Shown: positions 39,838 to 48,493, numbered from the stretch's first letter. The stretch: 64,000 nt of DNA from Microbacterium sp. LWH11-1.2 (GCF_038397745.1 NZ_CP151636.1:3162001-3226000), one strand, 5' to 3'. Notes: generated from the sequence alone by a model not told the origin. Numbers and translations: made by a program.

Positions 39838-41363
39838 GGAGTCAGTCCTCTCTTCAGGTGCAGCGCCCGGCCGATCTCGTCGAGGCCCGGACTCTCGAGA
39901 TCCGCGAGGTCGGCCATCGTCCAGGCCAGCCGGAGCACGCGGTCGTATCCGCGCAGCGTGAGAGAGCCGCGTTCGAGTGCACGGTCCAGCGCGGCGCGGG
40001 TCGCCGGCGGAAGCCGCAGCGCGCCCTGACGCAGCCAGGTCCCCGGAACGTCGGCGTTGCGTCGCCACGGTGTGCTCCGCCATCGATCGGCCGCGCGTGC
40101 GCGCGCCGTCTCCACGCGCTCCCGGGCTCGCGCCGTCGTCACCTCGGAGCGGCCGCCGGCCGTCGCCCGGGATGCCGCGACCCGGGTCACCGACAGGTCG
40201 ATGTCGACGCGATCCCGCAGCGGCCCGGACAGGCGCATCGCGTACCGCCTGATGCCGGCGGGAGGGCATACGCACTCCGCCCCTCGCACGCCGTAGTTTC
40301 CGCACGGACACGGATTCATGGCCAGGAGCAGCTGGAACCCGGCAGGGAATCTCGCCGTGAAGCCCGCCCTGTGAACGTCGATCACGCCGGATTCGAGCGG
40401 TTGCCGCAGCGCGTCGAGCGCGGCGCGCGAGAATTCGGCGGCCTCATCGAGGAAGAGCACCCCGCGATGCGCCCTGGCTATCGCGCCGGGCCGGGCCACG
40501 CGCGATCCGCCGCCCACCAGGGCGGCGACGGACGCGCTGTGGTGCGGTGCTTCGAGCGGAGGGAGCGGGTCGAGGGCCGTCACCGTCTCGCCGCTGAGCG
40601 ATCGGATGGAGGCGACTTCGAGAGCCTCCTGCTCCCCCAGGGCGGGGAGGATCCCGGGGAGGCGCCGGGCGAGCATCGTCTTCCCTGCACCCGGCGGCCC
40701 GCTCAACAGGAGATGATGACCGCCGGCCGCGGCCACGACGAGAGCCTCGACCGCCTCCTCCTGTCCGACCACGTCGGCAAGGTCGAGAGCCGCTTCGCGC
40801 ACCGACGACGCGCGGTCGACGGCGACGGCATCGACGTCCGGCACCTCGACGTCAGCACCGTGCCAGACCGCGACCTCGGCGAGGGAGGCGGCGGCCCGCA
40901 CCTCGACGCCCGGCACCAGCCGGGCCTCGGCCTCGTTCCCCCTCGGCACGATGATGCGCCGGAAGCCCGCTCCGGCGGCAGCGAACACCGCGGGCAGGAC
41001 TCCGGGGACCGGCCGGATGCGCCCGTCGAGCCCCAGCTCGCCGATGTGGACGGTGTCCGCGATCGAACGGCGTCCGATCGCGCCGCCCGCGGCCAGGGTC
41101 GAGACCGCGATCCCGAGGTCGAATCCCGCGCCGTGCTTCGGCAGGCTCGCCGGTGAGAGGTTGACCGTGAGACGGCGGCGCGGGAGGTCGAGGCCCGCGT
41201 TCTTGCACGCGTTGTGCACGCGTTGGACCGCTTCGCCGAGCGACTTGTCGGGGAGCCCGATGATCTTGAAGTCCGGGGTCTGGTTCGAGAGATCGGCCTC
41301 GATCTCGACCATGTGCCCGTCGACGCCGGTGAGGGCGACGGCCCAGGTGCGCGCGGTGCTCAC
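39834..41363 (-). CDS. YifB/ComM-type AAA ATPase (Mg-chelatase fold)
   Basis: A 509-residue ATPase of the YifB/ComM family; ComM is a branch-migration helicase in natural transformation. An N-terminal Lon-like domain carries KIIGLPDKSLGEAVQRV and LPKHGAGFDLGIA. The AAA module has Walker A SGPPGAGKT at residues 221-229, Walker B RGVLFLDEAAEF and the magnesium-chelatase segment MNPCPCGNYG with a CxCxxxxxxxC pattern. The GTG start overlaps the yraN stop by 4 bases (GTGA). The order yraN-comM-dprA is widely conserved. Confidence 0.92.
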   Translation of the reverse strand: MSTARTWAVALTGVDGHMVEIEADLSNQTPDFKIIGLPDKSLGEAVQRVHNACKNAGLDLPRRRLTVNLSPASLPKHGAGFDLGIAVSTLAAGGAIGRRSIADTVHIGELGLDGRIRPVPGVLPAVFAAAGAGFRRIIVPRGNEAEARLVPGVEVRAAASLAEVAVWHGADVEVPDVDAVAVDRASSVREAALDLADVVGQEEAVEALVVAAAGGHHLLLSGPPGAGKTMLARRLPGILPALGEQEALEVASIRSLSGETVTALDPLPPLEAPHHSASVAALVGGGSRVARPGAIARAHRGVLFLDEAAEFSRAALDALRQPLESGVIDVHRAGFTARFPAGFQLLLAMNPCPCGNYGVRGAECVCPPAGIRRYAMRLSGPLRDRVDIDLSVTRVAASRATAGGRSEVTTARARERVETARARAADRWRSTPWRRNADVPGTWLRQGALRLPPATRAALDRALERGSLTLRGYDRVLRLAWTMADLADLESPGLDEIGRALHLKRGLTP

Positions 41364-41722
41364 GAGATGTCCCCGAGATGCTCGAGCACACCGACGGCCG
41401 GGTCGCCACCGATGATGCCGATCGCCTCGATGCGCAGGTCGAGTCCGCGGGCGAGCTCCGGGTGCGCGGCCCTCCAGGCGAACGCCAGCCCCCAGAGGCG
41501 CCGTCTCTTCCGCTCGTCGATGGCCTCGAACGGGTGGCCGAAGGCCGCTGAGCGTCGTGTCTTCACCTCGATGACGACCAGGTGCGCGCCCCGCGCGGCG
41601 ACGATGTCGATCTCGCCCTGCGCACACCGCCAGTTGCGATCCAGCACGGTGTAGCCGTGCCGCGTCAGGTGCTGCGCTGCGCGCTCTTCACCGGCTCTTC
41701 CGAGTTCGTCCTTCGCTGCCAT
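41360..41722 (-). CDS. YraN-family nuclease-fold protein
   Basis: A 120-residue protein of the YraN (UPF0102) family with a restriction-endonuclease-like fold. The active-site pattern is intact: Glu37 and Asp39 in GEIDIVA, then Glu52 and Lys54 in VIEVKTRRS. Function is not established. The ATG lies 6 bases after GATGCT without a clear ribosome binding site, and the gene leads the comM-dprA transcript. Confidence 0.9.
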   Translation of the reverse strand: MAAKDELGRAGEERAAQHLTRHGYTVLDRNWRCAQGEIDIVAARGAHLVVIEVKTRRSAAFGHPFEAIDERKRRRLWGLAFAWRAAHPELARGLDLRIEAIGIIGGDPAVGVLEHLGDIS

Positions 41723-41728
41723 TCCGAC

Positions 41729-41734
41729 AGCATC
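41729..41734 (-). promoter_or_regulatory. -10-like box of leaderless yraN-type gene
   Basis: GATGCT on the minus strand ends 6 bases before the ATG at 41722. Confidence 0.35.
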
Positions 41735-41826
41735 GCGCCCGGTCGCGACACGAGGCGGCGAGGATCAGGGGAGCTCCTGACGACTCGGGAGAAGCTCCTC
41801 GATCCGAGATCTGTGGAGAGAGGGTG

Positions 41827-42153
41827 TCACTCGCCGTCGAGCGAGAGCTCCTGCGGCAGCTCGAACTCGCGACGCTGGAGTTCCTCGACGTTGACGTCCT
41901 TGAAGGTGAGCACCCGCACGGCCTTGACGAAGCGGTCGGCGCGATAGATGTCCCACACCCACACGTCGCTCATCGAGATCTCGAAGTAGAAGTCGTGCTC
42001 GGTGTCGCGTCGCACGACGTTGACCTCGTTCGCCAGGTAGAACCGGCGCTCGGTCTCGACGACGTACTGGAACTGGGACACGACGTCCCGGTACTCACGG
42101 AACAGAGCCAGCTCGAGCTCGCGGTCGTAGTCGTCGAAGGCTTCCTCATCCAT
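41827..42153 (-). CDS. DUF2469 family protein
   Basis: A 108-residue actinobacterial protein of the DUF2469 family, of unknown function, found between rnhB and yraN in many members of the phylum. It is acidic at the N-terminus (MDEEAFDDYDRELELALFRE), rich in aromatic residues in the middle (FYLANEVNVV, DFYFEISMSDVWVWDIYR) and ends in a hydrophobic/charged strand. Its ATG is 9 bases after TAGGAT (42163-42168), which would leave a leader of only two or three bases. Confidence 0.88.
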   Translation of the reverse strand: MDEEAFDDYDRELELALFREYRDVVSQFQYVVETERRFYLANEVNVVRRDTEHDFYFEISMSDVWVWDIYRADRFVKAVRVLTFKDVNVEELQRREFELPQELSLDGE

Positions 42154-42162
42154 GATGTGTCC

Positions 42163-42168
42163 ATCCTA
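42163..42168 (-). promoter_or_regulatory. -10 box of near-leaderless DUF2469 gene
   Basis: TAGGAT on the minus strand ends 9 bases before the ATG at 42153. Confidence 0.45.
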
Positions 42169-42222
42169 GAGTCGCTCGCCGCCCTGCGCGGCATCCGCCG
42201 TGTCCGAGGTCGCCGCCGCCGG

Positions 42223-42882
42223 TCAGAACAGCGTGGGGGCGTCTGTGATGGCCCAGGAGGCCCGGTGGAACGGCGAGAGCCCGATCTCCCGGATCGCCTC
42301 CCGGTGCTCGAGGCTCGCGTAGCCCTTGTTGCGGTCCCACTGGTACGCGCTGTGGCTGCCGTGCAGCTCGGTCATCAGACCGTCGCGGGCCACCTTCGCG
42401 ATGACGGATGCCGCCGACACCGAGGCGCAGTCGCGGTCGGCCTTGATGACGGGACGCACACGCAGCGGCACCGGGTGCACCTTAGACACGTAGTCGTGGT
42501 TTCCGTCGAGCAGGACGAGGGCGTTCTCGAGAACAGCACCCTGGTCGACGACGGACTGCACGGCGCGGGATGCCGCGAGCCCCAGGGCGCGCATGATCCC
42601 GACCTCATCGATCTCCGCCGCGCTCGCCCAGCCGACGGCGGAGGCCTGCACCCACGCTGCCGCGCGCGCCGCGACCTCGGGTCGGCGCTTCTCCGTGACG
42701 AGCTTCGAGTCGCGGAGCCCTTCGGGCACACGTCGGCGGGCGCCGGCGGCGTCCATGACCGCCGCGCCGACGGCGACGGGGCCCGCCAGCGCACCCCGAC
42801 CCACCTCGTCGAGCGAGATGATCAGCTCACACTCGCCCAGGAGCCTGCGCTCCAGGGTCAGTCTCGGCGTGGCGACGGTCAT
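42223..42882 (-). CDS. rnhB: Ribonuclease HII
   Basis: RNase HII removes misincorporated ribonucleotides and RNA primers from DNA. The 219-residue protein has the N-terminal acidic pair Asp25-Glu26 in ISLDEVGRGALAGP, a later Asp in VLLDGNHDY, and KADRDCASVSAASVIAKVARD, so the catalytic acids are complete. It starts with ATG at 42882, overlapping the lepB stop by 4 bases. Downstream DUF2469 has its own promoter. Confidence 0.95.
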   Translation of the reverse strand: MTVATPRLTLERRLLGECELIISLDEVGRGALAGPVAVGAAVMDAAGARRRVPEGLRDSKLVTEKRRPEVAARAAAWVQASAVGWASAAEIDEVGIMRALGLAASRAVQSVVDQGAVLENALVLLDGNHDYVSKVHPVPLRVRPVIKADRDCASVSAASVIAKVARDGLMTELHGSHSAYQWDRNKGYASLEHREAIREIGLSPFHRASWAITDAPTLF

Positions 42883-43610
42883 TCCGGATCGGGGACGCCG
42901 TTGAAGATCTGGTGGTGACCGTCGATGGTCCCCAGCCGATCGAGGGGCCAGGTGGTGAGGAAGGCCTTGCCGACGACGTTCGCCAAGGGGACGAATCCGC
43001 CGCTGGGCAGTTCCTGGTGCGCTCGCGAGTCGCGCGAGCGATCGCGGTTGTCCCCCAGCAGCCACACGGAGTCCTCCGGGACGACGACGTCGAACGGCTC
43101 GTTGGAGGCCGCGGTGTCGCCCTCCGGCAGGTTCAGGTAGCTGAGCTCGTCGATCGGCGCCCCGTTGATCGTGATCTGGCCGAGCGCGTTGCAGCACACG
43201 ACCCGGTCACCCGCGACGCCGATGACGCGCTTGACGAGATGGTCCTGCGAATCGGTCGCAGAGATGCCGACGAAGTTCAGCACCCAGTCGACGGCCTCGA
43301 CGAGAGGCGGCTGCGCCGGCGTCTGCGGCTGGCCGTCGAGCCAGCCGCCCGGATCCTTGAAGACCACGACGTCGCCGCGCTCGTACCCGGTCCAGCGCGG
43401 CGTGAGCTCGTCGACGAGGATCCGGTCGTTGATGAGCAGCGTGCGCTCCATGGATGCAGAGGGGATGTAGAACGACCGCACGACGAAGGACTTGACCACG
43501 AACGAGACGAGTGCGGCGATCAGGATGATGACGAGCACGTCGCGGAGGAAGACGAGGAACCCCCGACGGCGTCTGGACGAGGACGCGGTCGCGGTCGGAG
43601 AGTCGGTCAT
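42879..43610 (-). CDS. lepB: Signal peptidase I
   Basis: LepB removes signal peptides from secreted proteins. At 243 residues it has a cytoplasmic N-terminus, one membrane helix at about 24-46 and the catalytic dyad: Ser53 in IPSASMERTL and Lys127 in LVKRVIGVAGD. LLGDNRDRSRDSR is the box E motif. ATG 43610 has AAGGAACC upstream. It follows rplS after a terminator and is coupled to rnhB. Confidence 0.95.
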   Translation of the reverse strand: MTDSPTATASSSRRRRGFLVFLRDVLVIILIAALVSFVVKSFVVRSFYIPSASMERTLLINDRILVDELTPRWTGYERGDVVVFKDPGGWLDGQPQTPAQPPLVEAVDWVLNFVGISATDSQDHLVKRVIGVAGDRVVCCNALGQITINGAPIDELSYLNLPEGDTAASNEPFDVVVPEDSVWLLGDNRDRSRDSRAHQELPSGGFVPLANVVGKAFLTTWPLDRLGTIDGHHQIFNGVPDPE

Positions 43611-43680
43611 GAGGTTCCTTCGCAGTGTTCACCGCCGAGATCGCGGGCGTATCAAGGTTCGCACACCCGGGGCACAACAA

Positions 43681-43711
43681 AGCACCCCGGGACATCGTGT
43701 CCCGGGGTGCT
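43681..43711 (-). terminator. Hairpin terminator after rplS
   Basis: AGCACCCCGGGACA and its complement form a 14-bp stem with loop TCG. On the minus strand it is followed by TTTGTTG, a weak T run. It lies 17 bases after the rplS stop and separates rplS from lepB. Confidence 0.88.
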
Positions 43712-43727
43712 GTGGAGTTGCTGCGAC

Positions 43728-44075
43728 TCAGCGGTCGCGCTTCTCCTTGATCTTCGCCTTCTTGCCACGGAGCTGGCGGAGGTAGTAGAGCTTCGCGCGA
43801 CGCACGTCACCGCGGGTGACGACCTCGATGTGGTCGATCACCGGGGAGTGCACCGGGAAGGTGCGCTCGACGCCCACCTGGAAGCTGATCTTGCGGACCG
43901 TGAAGGTCTCGCGCACGCCGTCGCCCTGGCGGCCGATGACGACGCCCTGGAAGACCTGGATACGAGAACGGTTGCCCTCGGTGATGTTCACGTGGACCTT
44001 CACGTTGTCACCGGGGTGGAAGACGGGGATGTCGGAACGGAGTGAAGCCGCGTCGACGGCGTCGAGGATCTGCAT
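43728..44075 (-). CDS. rplS: 50S ribosomal protein L19
   Basis: L19 sits at the 30S-50S interface. The 115-residue protein matches the family ([69 protein letters not shown]). ATG 44075 gives the usual length; a start at 44093 would add 6 non-homologous residues. Unlike many bacteria, rplS is 3 kb away from rpsP-rimM-trmD here and has its own promoter and terminator. Confidence 0.97.
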   Translation of the reverse strand: MQILDAVDAASLRSDIPVFHPGDNVKVHVNITEGNRSRIQVFQGVVIGRQGDGVRETFTVRKISFQVGVERTFPVHSPVIDHIEVVTRGDVRRAKLYYLRQLRGKKAKIKEKRDR

Positions 44076-44205
44076 GATCGTCTCTCTCTGCACTCGCCAC
44101 AGGTCGGATGCATGATTTCAGAAGGAACAAGAAAGGGATGTGCCGTACGGCGCTGACGCGTCCGCGGGCTCCCCTGAGGCAGAGCCGGACACGGCACAAA
44201 GAACC

Positions 44206-44234
44206 ATTCTGCCACGGATGCAGTCCGCCGCCAA
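44206..44234 (-). promoter_or_regulatory. Promoter of rplS
   Basis: TTGGCG (44229-44234) and CAGAAT (44206-44211) on the minus strand are separated by exactly 17 bases. This is the clearest -35/-10 pair in the window. The leader is about 125 bases. Confidence 0.55.
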
Positions 44235-44243
44235 AACGACGCG

Positions 44244-44732
44244 TCAGTCGCGGCTGTCGGTCTCCCTGACCACGATGACCTCGTGCGCCCGCGTCGGCGG
44301 GGCCTGCTCGTCGGACGCGGGGATCGTCGACCAGGAGATCGTCTCGCGCAGCCGCGCACCGCTCCCCTTGGCCTCGTTCCACAGCTGCCACAGCTGCAGC
44401 CAGACGAGGCCGATCCCGACGACGATCGCGGCGGCCAGCAACCATCCGAACGCACCGTCGATGAAGAATCCCACGGCGATCGTCAGCCCGTGCCAGAGCG
44501 CGAATCCGGCGACGTCCCACCAGGAGACGGCGCGCTCGATCCGCACCGAGGGCCGGGAGCGCGTGAGCAGCGTGAGCACGAGCTGACCCACGAACACCGA
44601 CGGCATCGCGATCAGCAGCACCCAGAGGATGGACCAGCCGCCCTGGAAGACGCCCCATCCGATCAGCAGCCACAGGGGCAGCAGGAACGCGGCCGGCACG
44701 AGCCAGCGGAAGAACGCCTGACGCAACCACAT
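44244..44732 (-). CDS. Membrane protein of unknown function
   Basis: A 162-residue protein with four predicted membrane helices at about 11-29, 34-56, 72-90 and 94-116 and a polar C-terminal tail (about 117-162). WWDVAGFALWHGLTIAVGFF forms the third helix. I do not recognise the family; related proteins are sometimes labelled transporter permease without evidence. The ATG is 6 bases after TACGAT with no ribosome binding site. It is followed on the same strand by rplS, which has its own promoter. Confidence 0.72.
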   Translation of the reverse strand: MWLRQAFFRWLVPAAFLLPLWLLIGWGVFQGGWSILWVLLIAMPSVFVGQLVLTLLTRSRPSVRIERAVSWWDVAGFALWHGLTIAVGFFIDGAFGWLLAAAIVVGIGLVWLQLWQLWNEAKGSGARLRETISWSTIPASDEQAPPTRAHEVIVVRETDSRD

Positions 44733-44738
44733 GCTCAG

Positions 44739-44744
44739 ATCGTA
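44739..44744 (-). promoter_or_regulatory. -10 box of leaderless membrane-protein gene
   Basis: TACGAT on the minus strand ends 6 bases before the ATG at 44732. Confidence 0.55.
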
Positions 44745-44841
44745 CGACGCCGATCAGACGCCCGCCCCGGTGTTCGCTGTGAGCGCGCGAGGACCCGGGG
44801 CCGTCGCATCAGGGAGAATGGGAGGGACGAGAGGACACCCG

Positions 44842-45624
44842 ATGATCGAACTGCGCACCCCCGCCGAGATCGACGAGATGCGCGCGGCCGGACGCTTCGT
44901 GGCCGAGACCCTGGCGACGCTGCGCGACGAGACGAAGGTGGGCACGAACCTGCTCTCCATCGACCGTCGGGCCCACGAGATGATCCGCAAGGCCGGTGCG
45001 GAGTCCTGCTACATCGACTACCACCCCTCCTTCGGCGCGAGCCCCTTCGGCAAGGTCATCTGCACCTCGGTGAACGACGCGGTCCTGCACGGGCTCCCCC
45101 ACGACTACACGCTGCGCGACGGCGATCTCGTGACCCTCGACTTCGCCGTGTCCGTCGACGGCTGGGTCGCGGACTCGGCGGTCTCGTTCATCGTCGGCAC
45201 ACCTCGCGAAGAGGACCTGCGGCTCATCGACACGACAGAGCGCGCACTCGATGCCGCGATCGCGACGTCCGTCGTGGGCAACCGCATCGGCGACATCTCG
45301 GCCGCGGTCGCCGAGGTCGCGCATGGCGACGGCTACTCGATCAACACCGACTTCGGCGGCCACGGGGTCGGCCGCACCATGCACGGCGACCCGCACGTCC
45401 CGAACGACGGCCGCGCGGGCCGTGGCTTCCCGCTCCGCTCCGGCCTCGTCCTGGCCCTCGAGCCCTGGTTCCTCGCGACGACCGATGAGCTGGTGACGGA
45501 TCCCGACGGCTGGACGCTGCGGAGCGTCGACGGCTCGCGGGGCGCGCACTCCGAGCACACCATCGCGATCACCGAGAACGGTCCGATCATCCTCACCGAC
45601 CGCTCGTTCCTCGGCGTCGACTGA
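44842..45624 (+). CDS. map: Methionine aminopeptidase, type I
   Basis: MetAP removes the initiator methionine from new proteins. The 260-residue enzyme has all metal ligands and the catalytic His: His83 in VLHGLP, Asp100 in TLDFAV, Asp111, His174 in GGHGVGR, Glu207 in LEPW and Glu238 in HSEHTIAIT. The start ATG 44842 has GAGAGGA about 9 bases upstream, so this gene is not leaderless; the open frame back to 44731 lacks homology. A phosphatase gene follows on the same strand after 42 bases. Many actinobacteria have several map paralogues. Confidence 0.95.
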   Translation: MIELRTPAEIDEMRAAGRFVAETLATLRDETKVGTNLLSIDRRAHEMIRKAGAESCYIDYHPSFGASPFGKVICTSVNDAVLHGLPHDYTLRDGDLVTLDFAVSVDGWVADSAVSFIVGTPREEDLRLIDTTERALDAAIATSVVGNRIGDISAAVAEVAHGDGYSINTDFGGHGVGRTMHGDPHVPNDGRAGRGFPLRSGLVLALEPWFLATTDELVTDPDGWTLRSVDGSRGAHSEHTIAITENGPIILTDRSFLGVD

Positions 45625-45666
45625 CGGAGCGGGACGCCGGCGCGGAGCGTGTGCCATCCTGAGTCC

Positions 45667-46260
45667 ATGATTCCGCAGGACCGTCACGTGCCGGAGCGTC
45701 TCTTCCTGGCGCGGCACGGCCAGACGACATGGAATCTCGAGCACCGCCTGCAGGGTCAGCTCGACTCCCCGCTCACGGCCGACGGCATCGCCCAGGCGAC
45801 GGCGATGGCCGAGCACCTCGTCGGCTCGGCAGTGGTGACGGTGTGCAGCAGCCCTCTCGGTCGAGCGCTGCGGACAGCCGTGATCATCGCCGAGCGCATC
45901 GGCGCCGATCTCATCGAGGTCCCTGAGCTGGCGGAGCTGCATCACGGCGAGCTAGCGGGGATGACATGGGAGGAGATCGACCAGGAGTTCCCCGGAGCGC
46001 GAGAGGAACGCGCTGCCAACCGCTGGGGCTGGGCCTTCCCCGGTGGCGAGAGCTATGCCCAGGCGCGCGCCAGGGCGCGGAAGGCGCTGAGCAGCTGCGG
46101 GTGGGCCTCGAACGGCATCCCGCTGCTGGTGAGCCACGAGATGATCGGGCGGATGCTGCGCGCCGAACTCCGCGGTCTCGACGCCACAGCCGCCCTGGGG
46201 TTGCGACATCCGCAAGGCGTCATCTTCGAGATCGAGCGCGGTTCCGAGCGGATGCTCTGA
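45667..46260 (+). CDS. Histidine phosphatase family protein
   Basis: A 197-residue phosphatase of the phosphoglycerate-mutase-like superfamily. The phosphohistidine motif LARHGQTTWN is at about 18-27, and the second histidine lies in SHEMIGRMLR. LPLTADG-like and SSPLGRALRTA segments are typical of the broad-specificity branch. The exact substrate cannot be told. ATG 45667 is used; the open frame begins at a GTG at 45649. Confidence 0.88.
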   Translation: MIPQDRHVPERLFLARHGQTTWNLEHRLQGQLDSPLTADGIAQATAMAEHLVGSAVVTVCSSPLGRALRTAVIIAERIGADLIEVPELAELHHGELAGMTWEEIDQEFPGAREERAANRWGWAFPGGESYAQARARARKALSSCGWASNGIPLLVSHEMIGRMLRAELRGLDATAALGLRHPQGVIFEIERGSERML

Positions 46261-46278
46261 CCGACGCGGCCCGACGGC

Positions 46279-46998
46279 TCAGGACTCGGAGCCGTCCTCG
46301 TCGGGCAGCAGATCCGGCCGGCGGTGACGCGTGCGCTCGATCTGCTGGTCGCGGCGCCAGGAGGCGATGACGGCGTGGTTGCCGCTGAGGAGCACATCCG
46401 GCACCACGCGGTCGCGCCAGCTCGAGGGCTTCGTGTACGACGGGTACTCGAGGAGACCGTCCTCGTGACTCTCCTCCACGAGACTCTCGGGGTTTCCGAC
46501 GACCCCGGGGATCAGGCGTCCGATGGCCTCGATCATCGCCATCGTGGCGACCTCTCCCCCGTTGAGCACGTAGTCGCCGAGACTGATCAGCCGCACCTCG
46601 CCGAGGTCGGCGGCGTACTCGAAGACGCGCTCGTCGATGCCCTCGTACCGGCCGCATCCGAAGATCAGGTGCTGCCGCGAGGACAGCTCACGGGCGGTCG
46701 ACTGGGTGAAGACCTCGCCCGCAGGAGAGGGGAAGATGATCGTCGGGCGCTCGGCATCGGCCGAGGCGGACGGTGCCGCCAGTTCGTCGAGCGCGAGACC
46801 CCAGGGCTCCGGTTTCATCACCATGCCGGCACCACCGCCGTAGGGAGTGTCGTCGACCGTGCGATGGCGGTCGGAGGTCCAGTCGCGCAGGTCCCGGACG
46901 TGGAGGTCGAGGATGCCGGCGTCCCTGGCCTTGCCGAGAAGCGAGAGCGTCAGCCCGTCGAAGTACGACGGGAAGATCGAGAGGACGTCGATGCGCAC
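46279..46998 (-). CDS. trmD: tRNA (guanine37-N1)-methyltransferase
   Basis: TrmD methylates G37 of tRNAs read by CNN codons and prevents frameshifting. The 239-residue protein shows the deep knot of the SPOUT fold: [33 protein letters not shown] and [15 protein letters not shown] 46998 has no ribosome binding site and lies 6 bases after TACGGT, which points to its own leaderless start inside the rpsP-khpA-rimM-trmD operon. It ends 18 bases from the convergent phosphatase gene. Confidence 0.96.
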   Translation of the reverse strand: MRIDVLSIFPSYFDGLTLSLLGKARDAGILDLHVRDLRDWTSDRHRTVDDTPYGGGAGMVMKPEPWGLALDELAAPSASADAERPTIIFPSPAGEVFTQSTARELSSRQHLIFGCGRYEGIDERVFEYAADLGEVRLISLGDYVLNGGEVATMAMIEAIGRLIPGVVGNPESLVEESHEDGLLEYPSYTKPSSWRDRVVPDVLLSGNHAVIASWRRDQQIERTRHRRPDLLPDEDGSES

Positions 46999-47004
46999 GG
47001 GGGA

Positions 47005-47010
47005 ACCGTA
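47005..47010 (-). promoter_or_regulatory. -10 box of leaderless trmD
   Basis: TACGGT on the minus strand, in the 19-base gap after rimM, ends 6 bases before the trmD GTG. Confidence 0.5.
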
Positions 47011-47017
47011 TCAGCGC

Positions 47018-47608
47018 TCACTCGGACGCGTCGGCGTCCGCGGCGTCTTCCGACTCGGCATCCGGCAGTTCCTCGAAGAGCCCGGGAGGCGGCGTGACGA
47101 TGACGCGGCCGCCCGCGACGTCGACGGTCGGCACGAGCGCCGCGACGAACGGAACCATGACCTCCCTCTCACCGGACTTGACGATGAGGAGATCCTGAGC
47201 CGGGAAGTGCTCGACGCGCGAGACACGCCCGACCACGACGTCGTCGCGGACGACGTCGAGACCGACGAGCTGGTGATCGAACCAGGCGTCGTCCTCGACC
47301 TCGTCGTCGTCCTGATCGATCCAGAGGATCGCCTTGACCAGGCTCTCGGCACCGTCACGGTCGTCGACGTCCTCGAAGAAGACGACGGGATTGCCGTTCA
47401 TCACGCGGTACTCGCGGACGGTGATGTCCTTGCCATGCCACGGAGATGCCTCAGGCACCTGCAACGTGAACGCGGCTCCCGGAACGAAGCGTCGCTCCGG
47501 ATTGTCTGTGTACAGCTCGAGCTTGAGGGCGCCCTTGAGGCCGTGGGCCTTGACGAGACGCCCGACCCGCAGCTGGTTCTTGCCCTGGTTCCGGTCCTTC
47601 GGCACCAC
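47018..47608 (-). CDS. rimM: Ribosome maturation factor RimM
   Basis: RimM helps assemble the head of the 30S subunit. The 196-residue protein has the N-terminal domain starting LRVGRLVKAHGLKGALKLELYT split over the family's first strand, and the PRC-barrel domain with DHQLVGLDVV and HFPAQDLLIVKSGEREVMVPF. The C-terminal 25 residues are acidic. Start is GTG 47608 or the next codon GTG 47605. It follows the KH-protein gene by 1 base. Confidence 0.94.
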   Translation of the reverse strand: MVPKDRNQGKNQLRVGRLVKAHGLKGALKLELYTDNPERRFVPGAAFTLQVPEASPWHGKDITVREYRVMNGNPVVFFEDVDDRDGAESLVKAILWIDQDDDEVEDDAWFDHQLVGLDVVRDDVVVGRVSRVEHFPAQDLLIVKSGEREVMVPFVAALVPTVDVAGGRVIVTPPPGLFEELPDAESEDAADADASE

Positions 47609-47609
47609 G

Positions 47610-47840
47610 TCAGTCGTCCGCGACGTCGACGCGGACGCGACGCCCGTCGGCCAGAGCGCTGACGAGGGTGCGAAGGGCCTTGGCCGTGCGGCCGCCGCGC
47701 CCGATCACGCGTCCACGGTCATCGGGGTGCACGCGCACCTCGAGGAGGTCGCCTCGCGGCGATGTGGATTCGTTGATGCGGACATCCTCCGGGTGATCGA
47801 CGATCCCCTTGACGATGTGTTCGAGCGCGGCGGCGAGCAC
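47610..47840 (-). CDS. khpA: KH-domain RNA-binding protein KhpA
   Basis: A 76-residue single-KH-domain protein. The RNA-binding GXXG loop is GRGGRTAKALRTLV, and LEVRVHPDDRGRVIGR is the upstream strand. KhpA usually pairs with KhpB/Jag and sits between rpsP and rimM as here. GTG start; it begins 6 bases after the rpsP stop. Confidence 0.92.
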   Translation of the reverse strand: MLAAALEHIVKGIVDHPEDVRINESTSPRGDLLEVRVHPDDRGRVIGRGGRTAKALRTLVSALADGRRVRVDVADD

Positions 47841-47846
47841 GACGGA

Positions 47847-48287
47847 TTACTCTGCGTCGGCGGCGGGAGCCTCGGCGGCCTCCGCGTCGGCGGCGGGAGC
47901 GGCGGGAGCCTCCTCAGCGGGAGCCTCTGCCTTCTTCTCGACCTTGGGCTTCACGACCGACTTCTTGGAGCCGTCGATCTCGAAGGCAGCCTTGGGCTCC
48001 TTGACCTTGACGGTCGACTTCGCGTCCTTGTCGCCCTTGAACTTGCCCCAGTCGCCCGTGAGCTTGAGGATGGCGGCGACCTGCTCGGTCGGCTGCGCGC
48101 CGACGGAGAGCCAGTACTGCGCCCGGTCGGAGTCGACCTCGATGAAGGAGGGCTCCTCGGTCGGGTGGTACTTGCCGATCTCCTCGATCACGCGACCATC
48201 GCGCTTGGTCTTCGAGTCGGCGACGACGATGCGGTAGTACGGCGCGCGGATCTTGCCCAGGCGCTTGAGACGAATCTTTACAGCCAC
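47847..48287 (-). CDS. rpsP: 30S ribosomal protein S16 with a low-complexity tail
   Basis: S16 is a 30S assembly protein. The core (1-87) matches the family: [51 protein letters not shown]. At 146 residues it is about 55 longer than usual; the extra part is Lys-rich, then Ala/Glu/Pro-rich. GTG 48287 has AGGAGAAT upstream. It heads the rpsP-khpA-rimM-trmD operon. A -10-like CAGAAT lies at 48410. Confidence 0.96.
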   Translation of the reverse strand: MAVKIRLKRLGKIRAPYYRIVVADSKTKRDGRVIEEIGKYHPTEEPSFIEVDSDRAQYWLSVGAQPTEQVAAILKLTGDWGKFKGDKDAKSTVKVKEPKAAFEIDGSKKSVVKPKVEKKAEAPAEEAPAAPAADAEAAEAPAADAE

Positions 48288-48409
48288 GATTCTCCTGAAT
48301 TGTGTGGAAGGAAGGAACTGATCGCCTGGAGAGTGGGGTGCACACCCGGCGGAAGCTCAGGGGGTGGACGTCTGCTGGATAGAGGGTCGAGCAGGTCGTC
48401 CGACCTTCT

Positions 48410-48415
48410 ATTCTG
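48410..48415 (-). promoter_or_regulatory. -10-like box before rpsP
   Basis: CAGAAT in TGGCAGAATAG on the minus strand resembles the rplS -10 (GTGGCAGAATGG). It would give a leader of about 115 bases. No clear -35 match. Confidence 0.4.
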
Positions 48416-48481
48416 CCAGATGCCCGCCCCCGGCGCGAAACGCGGGGAAACGGCGCTGATCGTGTCGCGGTGGCTGCGTGT

Positions 48482-48487
48482 CAGACT
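48482..48487 (+). promoter_or_regulatory. -10-like box of leaderless ybdK-type gene
   Basis: CAGACT ends 6 bases before the GTG at 48494. Confidence 0.4.
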
Positions 48488-48493
48488 GTGCTC

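Noticed and set aside
38641..41722. dprA, comM-like and yraN genes as evidence of natural competence
   Set aside because: These genes are retained by many non-competent actinobacteria, and no uptake machinery is in the window.
44076..44093. Longer rplS start
   Set aside because: It would add MQRETI before the conserved start of L19 and exceed the normal length.
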